Assembly (NCBI GenBank): GCA_963691905.1
Contig: OY829894.1
Span: 558,001 to 622,000, forward strand
Reading direction: 5' to 3'
Length of the DNA: 64,000 bases
DNA from: QGON01 sp963691905
GTDB lineage: Bacteria; Pseudomonadota; Gammaproteobacteria; Chromatiales; Chromatiaceae
This document shows, one piece after another, positions 52,090 through 61,224 of the stretch. A program made the translations under genes and the position numbers. The notes under the pieces are model-generated. The model was not told where the DNA came from. It worked only from the letters and a program-made list of their open reading frames with translations, and made no database searches. Position 1 is the stretch's first letter; the number at the start of each line of letters is the position of its first letter.

Positions 52090-53007
52090 CTACTTCTCGG
52101 GCCTGAACTCCAGCCTCAGATCACGAAACGAATCAAACAGACCGCCGCTGGGTACCGGTAGCGGTGCAGCTTTATAGACAGCGACCTCCACTGAGCGATC
52201 AAAAGCGGCGTTACCGCTGCTCTTGATGATTCTGACACTGCCGGGCATCACATCGCCACCGGGAATCAGTCGAACACGTACGGTGCAGGAGAGTCCTTCA
52301 GCACTATTCGGCGGTCGTAGCCAGTTGCGTTCTATCTGCTGACGAATGGCGATCTCAAAGCGACTGATTTCCCGGGAGTTTTGTTCGGCGGCAAGCTGGG
52401 CCTGCAGCTCCTGTTCGCGAGCCTGCTGGGCCGCAATCGCCGCTTTACGCTTTGCCTCGGCCTTGCGTTTGGCTGCTAATTTCGCCTGTTTCTTCTTCTC
52501 AGCCGCTTTGCGTTTCGCTTCGGCCTGCTCGCGTTTTTTCTTCTCTGCCGCTTTACGCTTTGCCTCTGTCTTTCGTTTTTCCGCCAGCGCCGCCTGCTCT
52601 TTTTTCAGTTTCGCCTGTTTCCGTTTTTCAGCTTCCTGTTTCTTTTTTGCAATCGCTTTACGTTTTACTTCTTCTTTCTCTCTGGTCTTACGCTTTTTCT
52701 CCAGCGTCTGAAGCCGTTTCTTCTCCGCAGCCTGTTTGCGCTTGATCTCTGCCAAGCGCTTCTCCTCTTTGCGCAGGGCAGCCGATTTAGCTGATTTTTT
52801 CTTCTCTTCTGCCTGTTTGATCTTCTTAAGTTCAGCTTCGACTTTGGAGGCATCCACCACCCGCGCCTGGACGATCGGCGCCTGTGCCTTGGGCAACTCA
52901 GGCGCAGGTGACCACTCCATGCCAAACAGCAGAAAAAGACCGATCAGAAGATGCAGTATCACCGCCAGAATGATCGAAATGGGATTGCGCCGTACTACAC
53001 TGAACAT
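52090..53007 (-). CDS. tolA: Cell envelope integrity protein TolA
   Basis: A 305-residue protein with one N-terminal membrane span (about 11-31), a long Lys/Ala/Glu/Arg-rich helical middle (KKRAEAKRKAAEKKK-type repeats, about 50-205) and a C-terminal domain (SCTVRVRLIPGGDVMPGSVRIIKSSGNAAFDRSVEVAV). TolA connects the TolQR motor to TolB/Pal across the periplasm. It lies 4 bp after tolR. Confidence 0.95.
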   Translation of the reverse strand: MFSVVRRNPISIILAVILHLLIGLFLLFGMEWSPAPELPKAQAPIVQARVVDASKVEAELKKIKQAEEKKKSAKSAALRKEEKRLAEIKRKQAAEKKRLQTLEKKRKTREKEEVKRKAIAKKKQEAEKRKQAKLKKEQAALAEKRKTEAKRKAAEKKKREQAEAKRKAAEKKKQAKLAAKRKAEAKRKAAIAAQQAREQELQAQLAAEQNSREISRFEIAIRQQIERNWLRPPNSAEGLSCTVRVRLIPGGDVMPGSVRIIKSSGNAAFDRSVEVAVYKAAPLPVPSGGLFDSFRDLRLEFRPEK

Positions 53008-53011
53008 CGAT

Positions 53012-53437
53012 TCAGTGCTCCGGCGGCTCGGTTATCAGGCCGACACTTTGGGCGCCACCGGCCTGTACCAGCACCATCGCTTCCACAACGCGGCCATATT
53101 CAACACCGGCATCTCCACGCACCAAGATTGGTGTTTTCGGCTTATATTTGAGTACCGCCCGAACCCGTGCCACCAGTGTCTCAGCATCCACCGGATTTCC
53201 CTTGTCGGCACCGATATCAACAAAGAATTCACCGGCTTGGTTAATCGTGACCACCACCGGGTCATCTGACTGGGCAGGCAGCGGCTCCGCATATCCCTGG
53301 GGCAACTCCACCTTTACGCCCTGTGTCAGCAGGGGTGCGGTCACCATGAAGATCACCAACAATACCAGCATCACGTCGATATAGGGCACGACGTTGATCT
53401 CGGACATGGGACGGCGACGCTGCCGTTGTCGACTCAT
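53012..53437 (-). CDS. tolR: Biopolymer transport protein TolR
   Basis: A 141-residue ExbD/TolR protein with one membrane span (about 18-40: INVVPYIDVMLVLLVIFMVTAP) carrying the proton-relay aspartate (D in PYIDVML), and a periplasmic domain. With TolQ it forms the proton-driven motor. An 81-bp gap separates it from tolQ, larger than usual for this pair. Confidence 0.95.
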   Translation of the reverse strand: MSRQRQRRRPMSEINVVPYIDVMLVLLVIFMVTAPLLTQGVKVELPQGYAEPLPAQSDDPVVVTINQAGEFFVDIGADKGNPVDAETLVARVRAVLKYKPKTPILVRGDAGVEYGRVVEAMVLVQAGGAQSVGLITEPPEH

Positions 53438-53518
53438 TTTGCCACCTGCGGAGACAGGGCCGAGAAAAAAACCACAACCAAACCTTGACCCTCGGCCCTT
53501 ACCCCTCGGCCCTCTCTT

Positions 53519-54193
53519 CTAACCATGTGCCTGCCGTTGCAGGATGGTGGAGAACTCCTCAAGAAAATCGTCATAGCGGTTGTTGAGCCGCTCCACTTCA
53601 TTGGAGTATTTGTTATAGGCGACCACAGCCGGGATTGCGGCAAAGAGTCCGAAGGCAGTGGCGATCAACGCCTCGGCAATGCCGGGTGCGACCAGGGCGA
53701 GCGTCGCCTGCTTCACATTCCCCAGGGCATGGAAGGAGTTCATGATGCCCCACACGGTTCCGAAGAGTCCGACATAGGGGCTGGTCGAACCTACGGTGGC
53801 AAGCATTGACAGATGGAGTTCCAGATCGTCTAGCTCGCGACTCAGGGCCACGCGCATGGAGCGCTGCGCCCCTTGAACCACCGCCATCGGCTCGATCTGT
53901 TCTTTTGTCCGCAAGCGGGCAAATTCACGGAAGCCGGCGCGGAAAATCGCCGCCATGCCGGATTGCCCCGCACCTTCCCGTTCTATCTGGCGGTAGAGTT
54001 CACCCAAGTCACCCCCCGACCAGAATCGTTCTTCGAAATTCTCCGCTGCCCGCTTGGCGCGGCGCAACACCCTTGCCCGATCGAAGATCATGGTCCAGGA
54101 GCTGATGGAGGCGAAGATCAGTGCTGCGATAACGAACTGAACAACCGGACTGGCATGTAATATCAGCTGTGCGTAAGAGAGATCACTCGACAC
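53519..54193 (-). CDS. tolQ: Biopolymer transport protein TolQ
   Basis: A 224-residue inner-membrane protein of the MotA/TolQ/ExbB family with three spans and the conserved core LSMLATVGSTSPYVGLFGTVWGIMNSF and LVAPGIAEALIATAFGLFAAIPAVVAYN. It forms the proton channel with TolR. The start overlaps the ybgC stop by 11 bp. Confidence 0.95.
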   Translation of the reverse strand: MSSDLSYAQLILHASPVVQFVIAALIFASISSWTMIFDRARVLRRAKRAAENFEERFWSGGDLGELYRQIEREGAGQSGMAAIFRAGFREFARLRTKEQIEPMAVVQGAQRSMRVALSRELDDLELHLSMLATVGSTSPYVGLFGTVWGIMNSFHALGNVKQATLALVAPGIAEALIATAFGLFAAIPAVVAYNKYSNEVERLNNRYDDFLEEFSTILQRQAHG

Positions 54194-54593
54194 CCGCTAT
54201 CTCCTTGAATAAGTTCTCCGGAAGCGGAGCGGGACGCATCCTTGCCGCATCCACGCAGGCCACTTTTATCCGTCCACTGACCAATAGTGCGTTATCTGAT
54301 GGACGCCTGACTTCCTGATAAAAGGTCAGACTGACCCGGCCCTTGCGCACTATCTGCGCACTGACCACCAGCGCATCGTTGAATCCTGCAGGCCGATGAT
54401 AGCTGACTTCCACCCGGCTGACCGCGAAGATAACCCCATCCTGCTGCAACATCCGATCCTGTTCAAAACCGAGGCTGCGCAGCCACTCGGTACGAGCCCG
54501 TTCCATATACTTCAGGTAGTTGGCGTAATAGACCACGCCCCCGGAGTCGGTGTCTTCGTAATAGACCCTGACAGGCCAGAGAAACTCTTTCAC
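54183..54593 (-). CDS. ybgC: Tol-Pal associated acyl-CoA thioesterase YbgC
   Basis: A 136-residue hot-dog fold thioesterase. The catalytic motif is YYEDTDSGGVVYYANYLKYMERAR (Asp, Tyr) near the start. It acts on short-chain acyl-CoA or acyl-ACP and is encoded upstream of tolQ in most gammaproteobacteria. Its start lies about 100 bp from ruvB. Confidence 0.94.
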   Translation of the reverse strand: MKEFLWPVRVYYEDTDSGGVVYYANYLKYMERARTEWLRSLGFEQDRMLQQDGVIFAVSRVEVSYHRPAGFNDALVVSAQIVRKGRVSLTFYQEVRRPSDNALLVSGRIKVACVDAARMRPAPLPENLFKEIAGVE

Positions 54594-54694
54594 GCTGCTA
54601 TCTGTTCCTTCTTTTCGTAGGAGAGGCCCCTACCATTGTTCGTCTATATTGAGTACGACGGGTTCATCAAGTTCCCCGTAATCCTCATGTCGGC

Positions 54695-55741
54695 TCACGA
54701 TTTGCCAAACAGGTCCTTACGACCGGGCATCACCTCCCCCTCTTTTGGTGCTAGACCAAAATGGAGATAGGCAGCCTGGGTGGCGACCCGTCCTCTGGGG
54801 GTGCGCATCATAAACCCCTGTTGGATAAGATAAGGTTCCAGCACATCTTCGATGGTACCCCGCTCCTCGCCAATGGCAGCCGCCAGATTATCCACTCCGA
54901 CGGGGCCGCCATCGAACTTTTCGATCACTGCCAGCAGAAGGTGACGATCCATGTTGTCGAAACCGTTACTGTCCACCTTAAGCATGGCCAGTGCCCGATC
55001 TGCCAGATCGGCCGAGATATGTCCGTCTCCCTTTACCTGTGCATAGTCCCGCACCCGGCGCAGCAGACGGTTGGCAATACGCGGTGTACCCCGGGAACGG
55101 CGGGCAATCTCCACCGCACCGGCATCATCGATACCGATATTCAGGATACCGGCAGAACGGCCCACTATGTGGGCCAAATCAGCAGCACTGTAAAACTCCA
55201 ATCGCTGCACGATGCCGAACCGGTCCCGCAGGGGCGAAGTCAGCAGCCCGGCGCGGGTTGTGGCGCCAACCAGGGTGAAGGGTGGCAGATCAAGCTTGAT
55301 GGAGCGGGCCGCCGGTCCTTCGCCGATCATGATGTCGAGTTGAAAATCCTCCAGCGCGGGATAGAGTATCTCCTCCACCACCGGACTCAAGCGATGGATC
55401 TCATCCACGAAGAGCACGTCGTGGGGTTCCAGATTGGTCAGCAGTGCCGCCAGGTCACCTGGCTTTTCCAGCACCGGCCCCGAGGTCTGGCGCAGGTTAA
55501 CCTCCATCTCGTTGGCGATGATATGGGCCAACGTGGTCTTGCCCAGCCCCGGGGGGCCGAAGATCAAGACGTGGTCGAGCGCCTCGTTGCGTCCCCTGGC
55601 GGCTGGAATGAATATCTCCATCTGCTCCAGCACAGCGGGCTGCCCGACATAGTCCTTCAGTCGTTTCGGTCGAATTGCGCGGTCGATGGCGGCATCGTCA
55701 CCAATCACCTCACCATCGATCAGTCTGTTTTCCCCATCCAC
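54695..55741 (-). CDS. ruvB: Holliday junction helicase RuvB
   Basis: A 348-residue AAA+ motor. Walker A GPPGLGKTTLA, Walker B LFVDEIHRL, sensor TLVGATTRAGLL, and a C-terminal winged helix (RTPRGRVATQAAYLHFG). It drives branch migration with RuvA. The order yebC-ruvC-ruvA-ruvB is standard. Confidence 0.97.
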   Translation of the reverse strand: MDGENRLIDGEVIGDDAAIDRAIRPKRLKDYVGQPAVLEQMEIFIPAARGRNEALDHVLIFGPPGLGKTTLAHIIANEMEVNLRQTSGPVLEKPGDLAALLTNLEPHDVLFVDEIHRLSPVVEEILYPALEDFQLDIMIGEGPAARSIKLDLPPFTLVGATTRAGLLTSPLRDRFGIVQRLEFYSAADLAHIVGRSAGILNIGIDDAGAVEIARRSRGTPRIANRLLRRVRDYAQVKGDGHISADLADRALAMLKVDSNGFDNMDRHLLLAVIEKFDGGPVGVDNLAAAIGEERGTIEDVLEPYLIQQGFMMRTPRGRVATQAAYLHFGLAPKEGEVMPGRKDLFGKS

Positions 55742-55747
55742 TGCTAT

Positions 55748-56356
55748 CTACCCTTTCTTTGCCGCGCTCTGCAACGCAAGGCGGATCAGTGCCTCGCTTT
55801 CGAGTCCCTCACCTTCCACAGCCTTGACCATACGCCCGGCATCCAGTGGTTTGTAACCCAGCGCCACCAGTGCCGCCACCGCATCGGAGACAGGTGTCTG
55901 AGGTCGGCTGGCAACCACTCCTGTTGTGCTGACTGTTGCAGGCAGAATATCCAGTTTGGCCAGGCGGTCGCGCATCTCGACAATCAGCCGCTGCGCAGTC
56001 TTCTTGCCGATACCGGGCAACCGCACCAACGAGGCCACATCTTCGTTCTGCACACTGCGGCTGAACTCATCAGCAGTCATACCTGAGAGAATGCCGAGTG
56101 CCATCTTCGCTCCTACCCCATTGACCTTGAGCAGGCTGCGGAACAGGGAGCGCTCCCCCTCACTGGCAAAACCATAAAGCACATGCGCATCGTCACGAAT
56201 CGCAAGATGGGTGTGGAGTGTGATGGTGGCGCCAACATCCGGCAGATTAAAGAAGGTGGACATTGGTGCTTCAAGTTCGTATCCGACCCCATTCACATCC
56301 AGCAACAGGTGAGGGGCCTGCTTTTCGGCTATCTCTCCACGCAAACGACCGATCAT
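55748..56356 (-). CDS. ruvA: Holliday junction protein RuvA
   Basis: A 202-residue DNA-binding protein: an OB-fold start (MIGRLRGEIAEKQAPHLLLDVNGVGYELEAP), two helix-hairpin-helix motifs (LLKVNGVGAKMALGIL and LVRLPGIGKKTAQRLIVEM) and a C-terminal RuvB-binding domain. The start overlaps the ruvC stop by 4 bp. Confidence 0.97.
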   Translation of the reverse strand: MIGRLRGEIAEKQAPHLLLDVNGVGYELEAPMSTFFNLPDVGATITLHTHLAIRDDAHVLYGFASEGERSLFRSLLKVNGVGAKMALGILSGMTADEFSRSVQNEDVASLVRLPGIGKKTAQRLIVEMRDRLAKLDILPATVSTTGVVASRPQTPVSDAVAALVALGYKPLDAGRMVKAVEGEGLESEALIRLALQSAAKKG

Positions 56357-56853
56357 CTTGCCCGTCCTGCGGCCAAACGGCCAAGTGTGGTATTCGTATT
56401 GGCGTGACTCAGCGCCACGGCCAGCGCATCGGCAGCATCTTCCTGCGGGTTTTCGGCCAGCTTGAGGATGAGTTTTACCATGTGCTGAACCTGCTCCTTC
56501 TCAGCAGAGCCGCTTCCCACCACCGCCTTCTTGATACTGCGTGGGGTGTATTCTGCCACTGCCAGCCCCCGGCTCACACCGGCACAGATTGCAGCGCCTC
56601 TCGCGTGACCCAGTTTCAGCGCGGATGAGGGGTTTTTCGATACGAAAACCTGCTCTACAGCCATCACCTCAGGGCGATAGGATTCAATCACCTCGCTGAT
56701 CTCTTCAAAGATCTGACCCAGCCGGGGAGGAAGCTCCTTCCCCTTGAGGCGAAGTGTGCCGTGGGCGACGTGGACGGCATTGATGCCATCACTGTCGATA
56801 ATGCCGAAGCCGGTCACCCTTGAGCCGGGGTCGATGCCGAGGATACGAATCAT
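56353..56853 (-). CDS. ruvC: Crossover junction endodeoxyribonuclease RuvC
   Basis: A 166-residue resolvase. Active-site acidic residues are in ILGIDPGSRVTGFGIID, VMAVEQVFVSKNPSSALKLG and PQEDAADALAVALSH. It cuts Holliday junctions symmetrically. The start codon is immediately next to the yebC stop. Confidence 0.97.
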   Translation of the reverse strand: MIRILGIDPGSRVTGFGIIDSDGINAVHVAHGTLRLKGKELPPRLGQIFEEISEVIESYRPEVMAVEQVFVSKNPSSALKLGHARGAAICAGVSRGLAVAEYTPRSIKKAVVGSGSAEKEQVQHMVKLILKLAENPQEDAADALAVALSHANTNTTLGRLAAGRAR

Positions 56854-57600
56854 TCAGTCCAGTGATTCCAAAATTTCGTCGCTGATCTCGGCGTTGGTGT
56901 AGACGTTCTGCACGTCGTCCAGGTCTTCGAGCATATCGACCATGCGCAGCAGTGTATCGGCGTCCTTCTCATCGAGGGTTGCGCCGGTGGAGGCGCTGAA
57001 GGTGACCTCGGCGTTGTCCGGCTCAAATCCCGCTGCAATCATGGCGTCTTTGACTGCAGTGAACTCCTCCGGTGTGGTCACAACGTCGACTGAACCATCG
57101 TCATTTCCGATGACATCCTCTGCACCGGCTTCCAGGGCTGCTTCCATCACTGCATCCTCATCCACGCCTTCAGCATAGCTGATCACGCCCTGTTTGTTGA
57201 ACATGTAGGCCACGGAACCATCGGTCCCGAGATTTCCGCCCAGCTTGCTGAAAGCGTGGCGCACCTCGGCCGCAGTACGATTGCGGTTGTCGGTCATGCA
57301 ATCCACGATCACTGCGGTACCACCGGGACCGTAGCCCTCATAGCGAATCTCATCGTAATCCTCGCCCTCTGCCCCACCAGCGCCACGTTTTACCGCACGC
57401 TCGATGGTGTCCTTCGGCATATTGGCGTTGAGTCCCTTGTCCACCGCCAGACGCAACCGGGGATTGGCGTCGATATCACCGCCGCCCATGCGAGCCGCTA
57501 CAGTGATTTCACGAATCAGCTTGGTCCAGATCTTGCCGCGCTTTTTATCGTTGGCGGCTTTCTTGTGCTTGATGTTGGCCCATTTACTGTGTCCAGCCAT
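56854..57600 (-). CDS. yebC: YebC/PmpR-type transcription and translation regulator
   Basis: A 248-residue protein starting MAGHSKWANIKHKKAANDKK, the YebC signature, with DIDANPRLRLAVDKGLNANMPKDTIERAVKRG. YebC proteins bind DNA in some species and aid ribosomes at proline-rich stretches in others. It heads the ruv operon with a probable promoter in the 200-bp gap to its right. Confidence 0.95.
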   Translation of the reverse strand: MAGHSKWANIKHKKAANDKKRGKIWTKLIREITVAARMGGGDIDANPRLRLAVDKGLNANMPKDTIERAVKRGAGGAEGEDYDEIRYEGYGPGGTAVIVDCMTDNRNRTAAEVRHAFSKLGGNLGTDGSVAYMFNKQGVISYAEGVDEDAVMEAALEAGAEDVIGNDDGSVDVVTTPEEFTAVKDAMIAAGFEPDNAEVTFSASTGATLDEKDADTLLRMVDMLEDLDDVQNVYTNAEISDEILESLD

Positions 57601-57802
57601 GGTGACTCCCCTGAGAAGTATAAAATGGCACGAATTCTACCACTCCCCCTGCCGGGCAGAAACCATTGAAGCAGTGATTTGCCAATAATTCTGAAGCGAT
57701 GGAAAGAACATGGTGGAAGTCGCACTCTCGCAGTGAGGCGCTGCGCCTGTACGATACTCACGATAAAAACAAAATAGTCCGTGATTCACCCTGGATAATT
57801 CA

Positions 57803-60262
57803 TCATGCGGTTTTGCTGAATTTGATCTCTGACCCGGCTACAGCATCGCCAAACAAGAAACCCTGAACCAGATCGCAGCCAAGCTCGTGAAGCAGCGTTT
57901 TCTGATGCTCTGTCTCCACTCCTTCTGCGACCACATCCAGTTCCATGATTTTCGCCAGACTGATGATGGCCGTGACAATGGCGGCCCGGTCTTTATTGAT
58001 CTCCATATTCTGCACGAAGCTGCGGTCTATCTTCAAAATATGGATTGGGAAGCGCTGCAGGTGTTCCAGCGATGAATAGCCGGTTCCGAAGTCATCGATA
58101 GCAAGTTTTATCCCCATCGTCGATAGTTGAGATAGTTGATCGATAGCCCGGTCAGTATCCTGCATGAGGCTGCTTTCCGTAATCTCCAGCATTAGATATT
58201 TGGGAGAGAGCCCCGACTGCTCCAAGGTCTCTTCGATCAATCTGACCAACCCTGGAGTTGAGAGTTGTCTGCCAGAGAGGTTGACGGCAACATGATCGGG
58301 CGCCAGCCCGGTCTCGCGCCACTGGACCATCTGTTGACAGGCCTCTTTCAGTACCCACTCGCCGACGGGAACCACCAGGCCCGTCTCCTCCAGAACAGGA
58401 AGGAAGCTGTCCGGTAACTGCATCGACCCATCCAGTTGTCTCCAGCGCAGTAGTGCCTCAACGGCTTCTACCTTCCCGCTTGTGAGATTGATCTGTGGCT
58501 GATAGCAAAGTTCAAATTCGGCGTTATCCAAGGCGCGTCTCAGGCCGTGTTCAAGCCGCAGAAACTCGGTGGCGCGAATATTCATGTCCGCAGTGTAGAA
58601 TTCGAACCCATTGGACTGTTTTTCCTTCGAGCGATACATGGCTGTATCGGCATGCCGAATCAGCGATTCGGCATTCTCCGCATCATCCGGGAAAATGCTA
58701 ATGCCGATGCTTGTACCGGCAAAGAGTTCATAGTCATCAATCTGGAAAGGACGCTGAAACAGAGCCAGGATCTTTTCCGCAAGGGTGATGATGTCATCTG
58801 TCTTCTGAATATCCGGAATGACGAACGTGAACTCATCGCCACCAAAACGTGCCACCGTATCCGCTGCGCGCTTGGCATTCTGAAATCGCTCCGCCACTGC
58901 CTTCAGCAGACGATCTCCCACCTGATGTCCTAAAGTATCATTGATATTTTTGAATCGATCCAGATCAAGAAACATCAGTGCCAAGCGGCTTTTTTCCCGT
59001 GCAGCCAGCTGCAACATCTGATTCAGGCGGTCAATAAAAAGCGCCCGGTTCGGCAGCCCGGTAACCAGGTCGAAATAGGCAAGATTGTGAATCTGTTGTG
59101 CCGCAGCATGACGTTCTGTCATATCTTGCGAAACAAAGACCATGCCTTGATGGTGTTGAGAATGGGATAACAGGGCAGCGGACAAAAGTACCGGAACACT
59201 ACTGCCGTCGCGCCGGATAAAGGTTGCATCCTCGGCATTGACATCCTCCTGTTCCAAGATGAGTTCATACCACTCCAATTGATCGGACTTTGCCGGTAAC
59301 ACCAGACTGAGGGGACTGTCCAGCAACTCATCTTCGTTGTAGCCTGTCAGATTTGAAAAAGCGCGGTTCACCCTTTTGATCATTCCCTGCCGATCCGTTA
59401 CCAACAGGGCGTCCTTCATGCTGAAGAGGATCTCGTCCAGATACTCTTTTGAAATGGTTGTTTTTTCAAGTTGCCGTCCCATCTTTTCCAATGCATGGGC
59501 CAAGTCGCCAATTTCATCAGGACGATCAATCTGACTCGATGCCCGGTAGTCGTGAGCGCCGATACGTTCGGCAAGCCTGGCAAGCTTCCCGATAGGTGAG
59601 GTGAGATGGTTCGCGACAAGTGTGGCAGCCAGAATACCTATTCCACTTAAAGCAATTCCTAACAACAAGACTGCGTAGATGTTGCGTTGACTATGGTGAC
59701 TGCTGATCGATTCCAATCGCTTATTTGATAGCGCCAGAGTTTTCTGCATCTCCTCCAGCGAAACACCGATCAGAATGCCACCGAGCACAACACCCTCGCT
59801 GATGAATATTGGTGTCGCCAGATCCAGATGATTGTCCTCAATCCTGCTCTTTACCGATTTCTCTTGCAGCGAATCGGCGACGATTTGATGCCCGGTTGTT
59901 TTTCCAAATCCAGGAATTGTCTCTTTGCCGTCATGGATGATTCTGCCTTGGGCATCGTAGACCATGGCATAGACAATATCGTGCTGAGAGACTGCGGTGC
60001 GCAACAGCGTACTAATACTTTCCATGTCCAGTTCATAGAGCGGATTGATCAGACTTTGTGCAAGGACCTCTGCCAGGGTCTGCCCCTGGTGTTCCAACTG
60101 TTTAAAATGAACCTCCTTCAAGGCCGATGCGCTTGCACTCTGATAGTCTTCGAAGGCATCGTCGAACTGCAGGAAAAGTATCGTTGATACAGCCAAAACA
60201 ACCCCTATGATCAGTATGAACATAATCATCGAGTATTTGCTCTGAAGGCGTGTTCCTATCAA
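57803..60262 (-). CDS. HAMP-PAS-GGDEF-EAL membrane c-di-GMP receptor
   Basis: An 819-residue protein: span 1 (about 13-31), a periplasmic domain of about 150 residues, span 2 (about 196-218), a HAMP domain (NHLTSPIGKLARLAERIG), a PAS domain (about 275-385), GGDEF with RFGGDEF and I-site RAAD, and EAL with EALLRW, NLSGRQ, EITESSL, DDFGTGYSS, KIDRSF and EGVET. Both catalytic sets look complete. Its start overlaps the PhnD-like binding protein stop by 4 bp, so the ligand-bound protein may regulate it from the periplasm. Confidence 0.94.
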   Translation of the reverse strand: MIGTRLQSKYSMIMFILIIGVVLAVSTILFLQFDDAFEDYQSASASALKEVHFKQLEHQGQTLAEVLAQSLINPLYELDMESISTLLRTAVSQHDIVYAMVYDAQGRIIHDGKETIPGFGKTTGHQIVADSLQEKSVKSRIEDNHLDLATPIFISEGVVLGGILIGVSLEEMQKTLALSNKRLESISSHHSQRNIYAVLLLGIALSGIGILAATLVANHLTSPIGKLARLAERIGAHDYRASSQIDRPDEIGDLAHALEKMGRQLEKTTISKEYLDEILFSMKDALLVTDRQGMIKRVNRAFSNLTGYNEDELLDSPLSLVLPAKSDQLEWYELILEQEDVNAEDATFIRRDGSSVPVLLSAALLSHSQHHQGMVFVSQDMTERHAAAQQIHNLAYFDLVTGLPNRALFIDRLNQMLQLAAREKSRLALMFLDLDRFKNINDTLGHQVGDRLLKAVAERFQNAKRAADTVARFGGDEFTFVIPDIQKTDDIITLAEKILALFQRPFQIDDYELFAGTSIGISIFPDDAENAESLIRHADTAMYRSKEKQSNGFEFYTADMNIRATEFLRLEHGLRRALDNAEFELCYQPQINLTSGKVEAVEALLRWRQLDGSMQLPDSFLPVLEETGLVVPVGEWVLKEACQQMVQWRETGLAPDHVAVNLSGRQLSTPGLVRLIEETLEQSGLSPKYLMLEITESSLMQDTDRAIDQLSQLSTMGIKLAIDDFGTGYSSLEHLQRFPIHILKIDRSFVQNMEINKDRAAIVTAIISLAKIMELDVVAEGVETEHQKTLLHELGCDLVQGFLFGDAVAGSEIKFSKTA

Positions 60263-61197
60263 TGCAGTTTACCTGCCAATATATCCATCTGCTGCCTGAC
60301 GACCTCCAATACGGCGTTGGTTTCGTCATCAATTTCGTCGAACCGTGCTGTACGCTGATAGGAATAAAGCACATCACCGGCATCAGGATCACTATCAGCC
60401 TCAAGCAGGATTTTCTTGAGACGTGCCTTGATCTCTGGATTCATGCCGGGACGAACCAATTCAAATCCCCTGGGTATGCTTTCAGTTTGATAGAAAATGC
60501 GCAGATCTTTCTTGAAAGAAGGGGGAGTATGATCTGGTGTGTTCCAGTCAAGATCGTTATATGCACCGGCATCCGCAAGTCCTTTATAGACCCAGGTTGC
60601 AATATTTATCTCTCCACCTGCAAAGCCATAACCCACCTTATCCGGCGATGGTGTGCTGCGGATGGTATTGAGTTTTTCCGGTTGCAACCCCTCCCCGAAG
60701 AGAATAGTCATAGGCACAAAAAAGGCTGTAGTAGAACCCGGATCCTCTAAAGCAATACGTCTTCCCTGAAGATCCTTCAAGGTGTGAATATCACTCTCTT
60801 TCCGTGTAAAAAAAACCGTATGATAGCCGGGCACGCCTTTTTTCCACTTCCGCAGAATAATCTCCGCACCCGCCTGATCACGAAAGGCCAGGGATGAAAA
60901 AACCGTCTCGGTTACCCAGTCGACCTTCCCTTCCCTGAGATAGCGAATCATCTGTGCATTATTCCTAGCCATTAAAACCCGGGTATGGGTAATGCCGAGG
61001 TCCCTCATCTTTTCCCCTACATAATCGACCATCGGCTTTAGGCGGATAAAGTGTTTACGTGGGCTGTCGCTGACCTTGCCGATCACCAGTGTCTGGGCTC
61101 GGAGAGCTTTTGAATCTGATGCGACTGCATGGCCAGAGACACAGAGCAAAATTGACACTGACAGAATGCATCTGATGAGTCTCAATATTGATGCCAC
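60259..61197 (-). CDS. PhnD/PtxB-like phosphonate/phosphate-type binding protein
   Basis: A 312-residue periplasmic binding protein of the phosphate/phosphite/phosphonate ABC family. A signal peptide ends at about residue 27 (GHAVAS). Core patterns are IGKVSDSPRKHFIRLKPMVDYVGEKM and ALEDPGSTTAFFVPMTILF. No permease or ATPase follows; instead a GGDEF-EAL receptor starts inside its stop codon. So it probably acts as a sensor rather than a transporter part. The ligand is not known. Confidence 0.85.
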   Translation of the reverse strand: MASILRLIRCILSVSILLCVSGHAVASDSKALRAQTLVIGKVSDSPRKHFIRLKPMVDYVGEKMRDLGITHTRVLMARNNAQMIRYLREGKVDWVTETVFSSLAFRDQAGAEIILRKWKKGVPGYHTVFFTRKESDIHTLKDLQGRRIALEDPGSTTAFFVPMTILFGEGLQPEKLNTIRSTPSPDKVGYGFAGGEINIATWVYKGLADAGAYNDLDWNTPDHTPPSFKKDLRIFYQTESIPRGFELVRPGMNPEIKARLKKILLEADSDPDAGDVLYSYQRTARFDEIDDETNAVLEVVRQQMDILAGKLH

Positions 61198-61224
61198 TTT
61201 TACGTCAAGTCCGGTATATGCGCA

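Noticed and set aside
53438..53518. Short direct repeat CCTCGGCCC in the gap between tolR and tolQ
   Set aside because: Only two nearby units of nine bases, which is too little to call an element; the gap is merely larger than usual.
54761..56086. A 441-codon open frame opposite ruvB and ruvA
   Set aside because: It runs through two well-supported genes on the other strand, and its protein has no recognisable domain.
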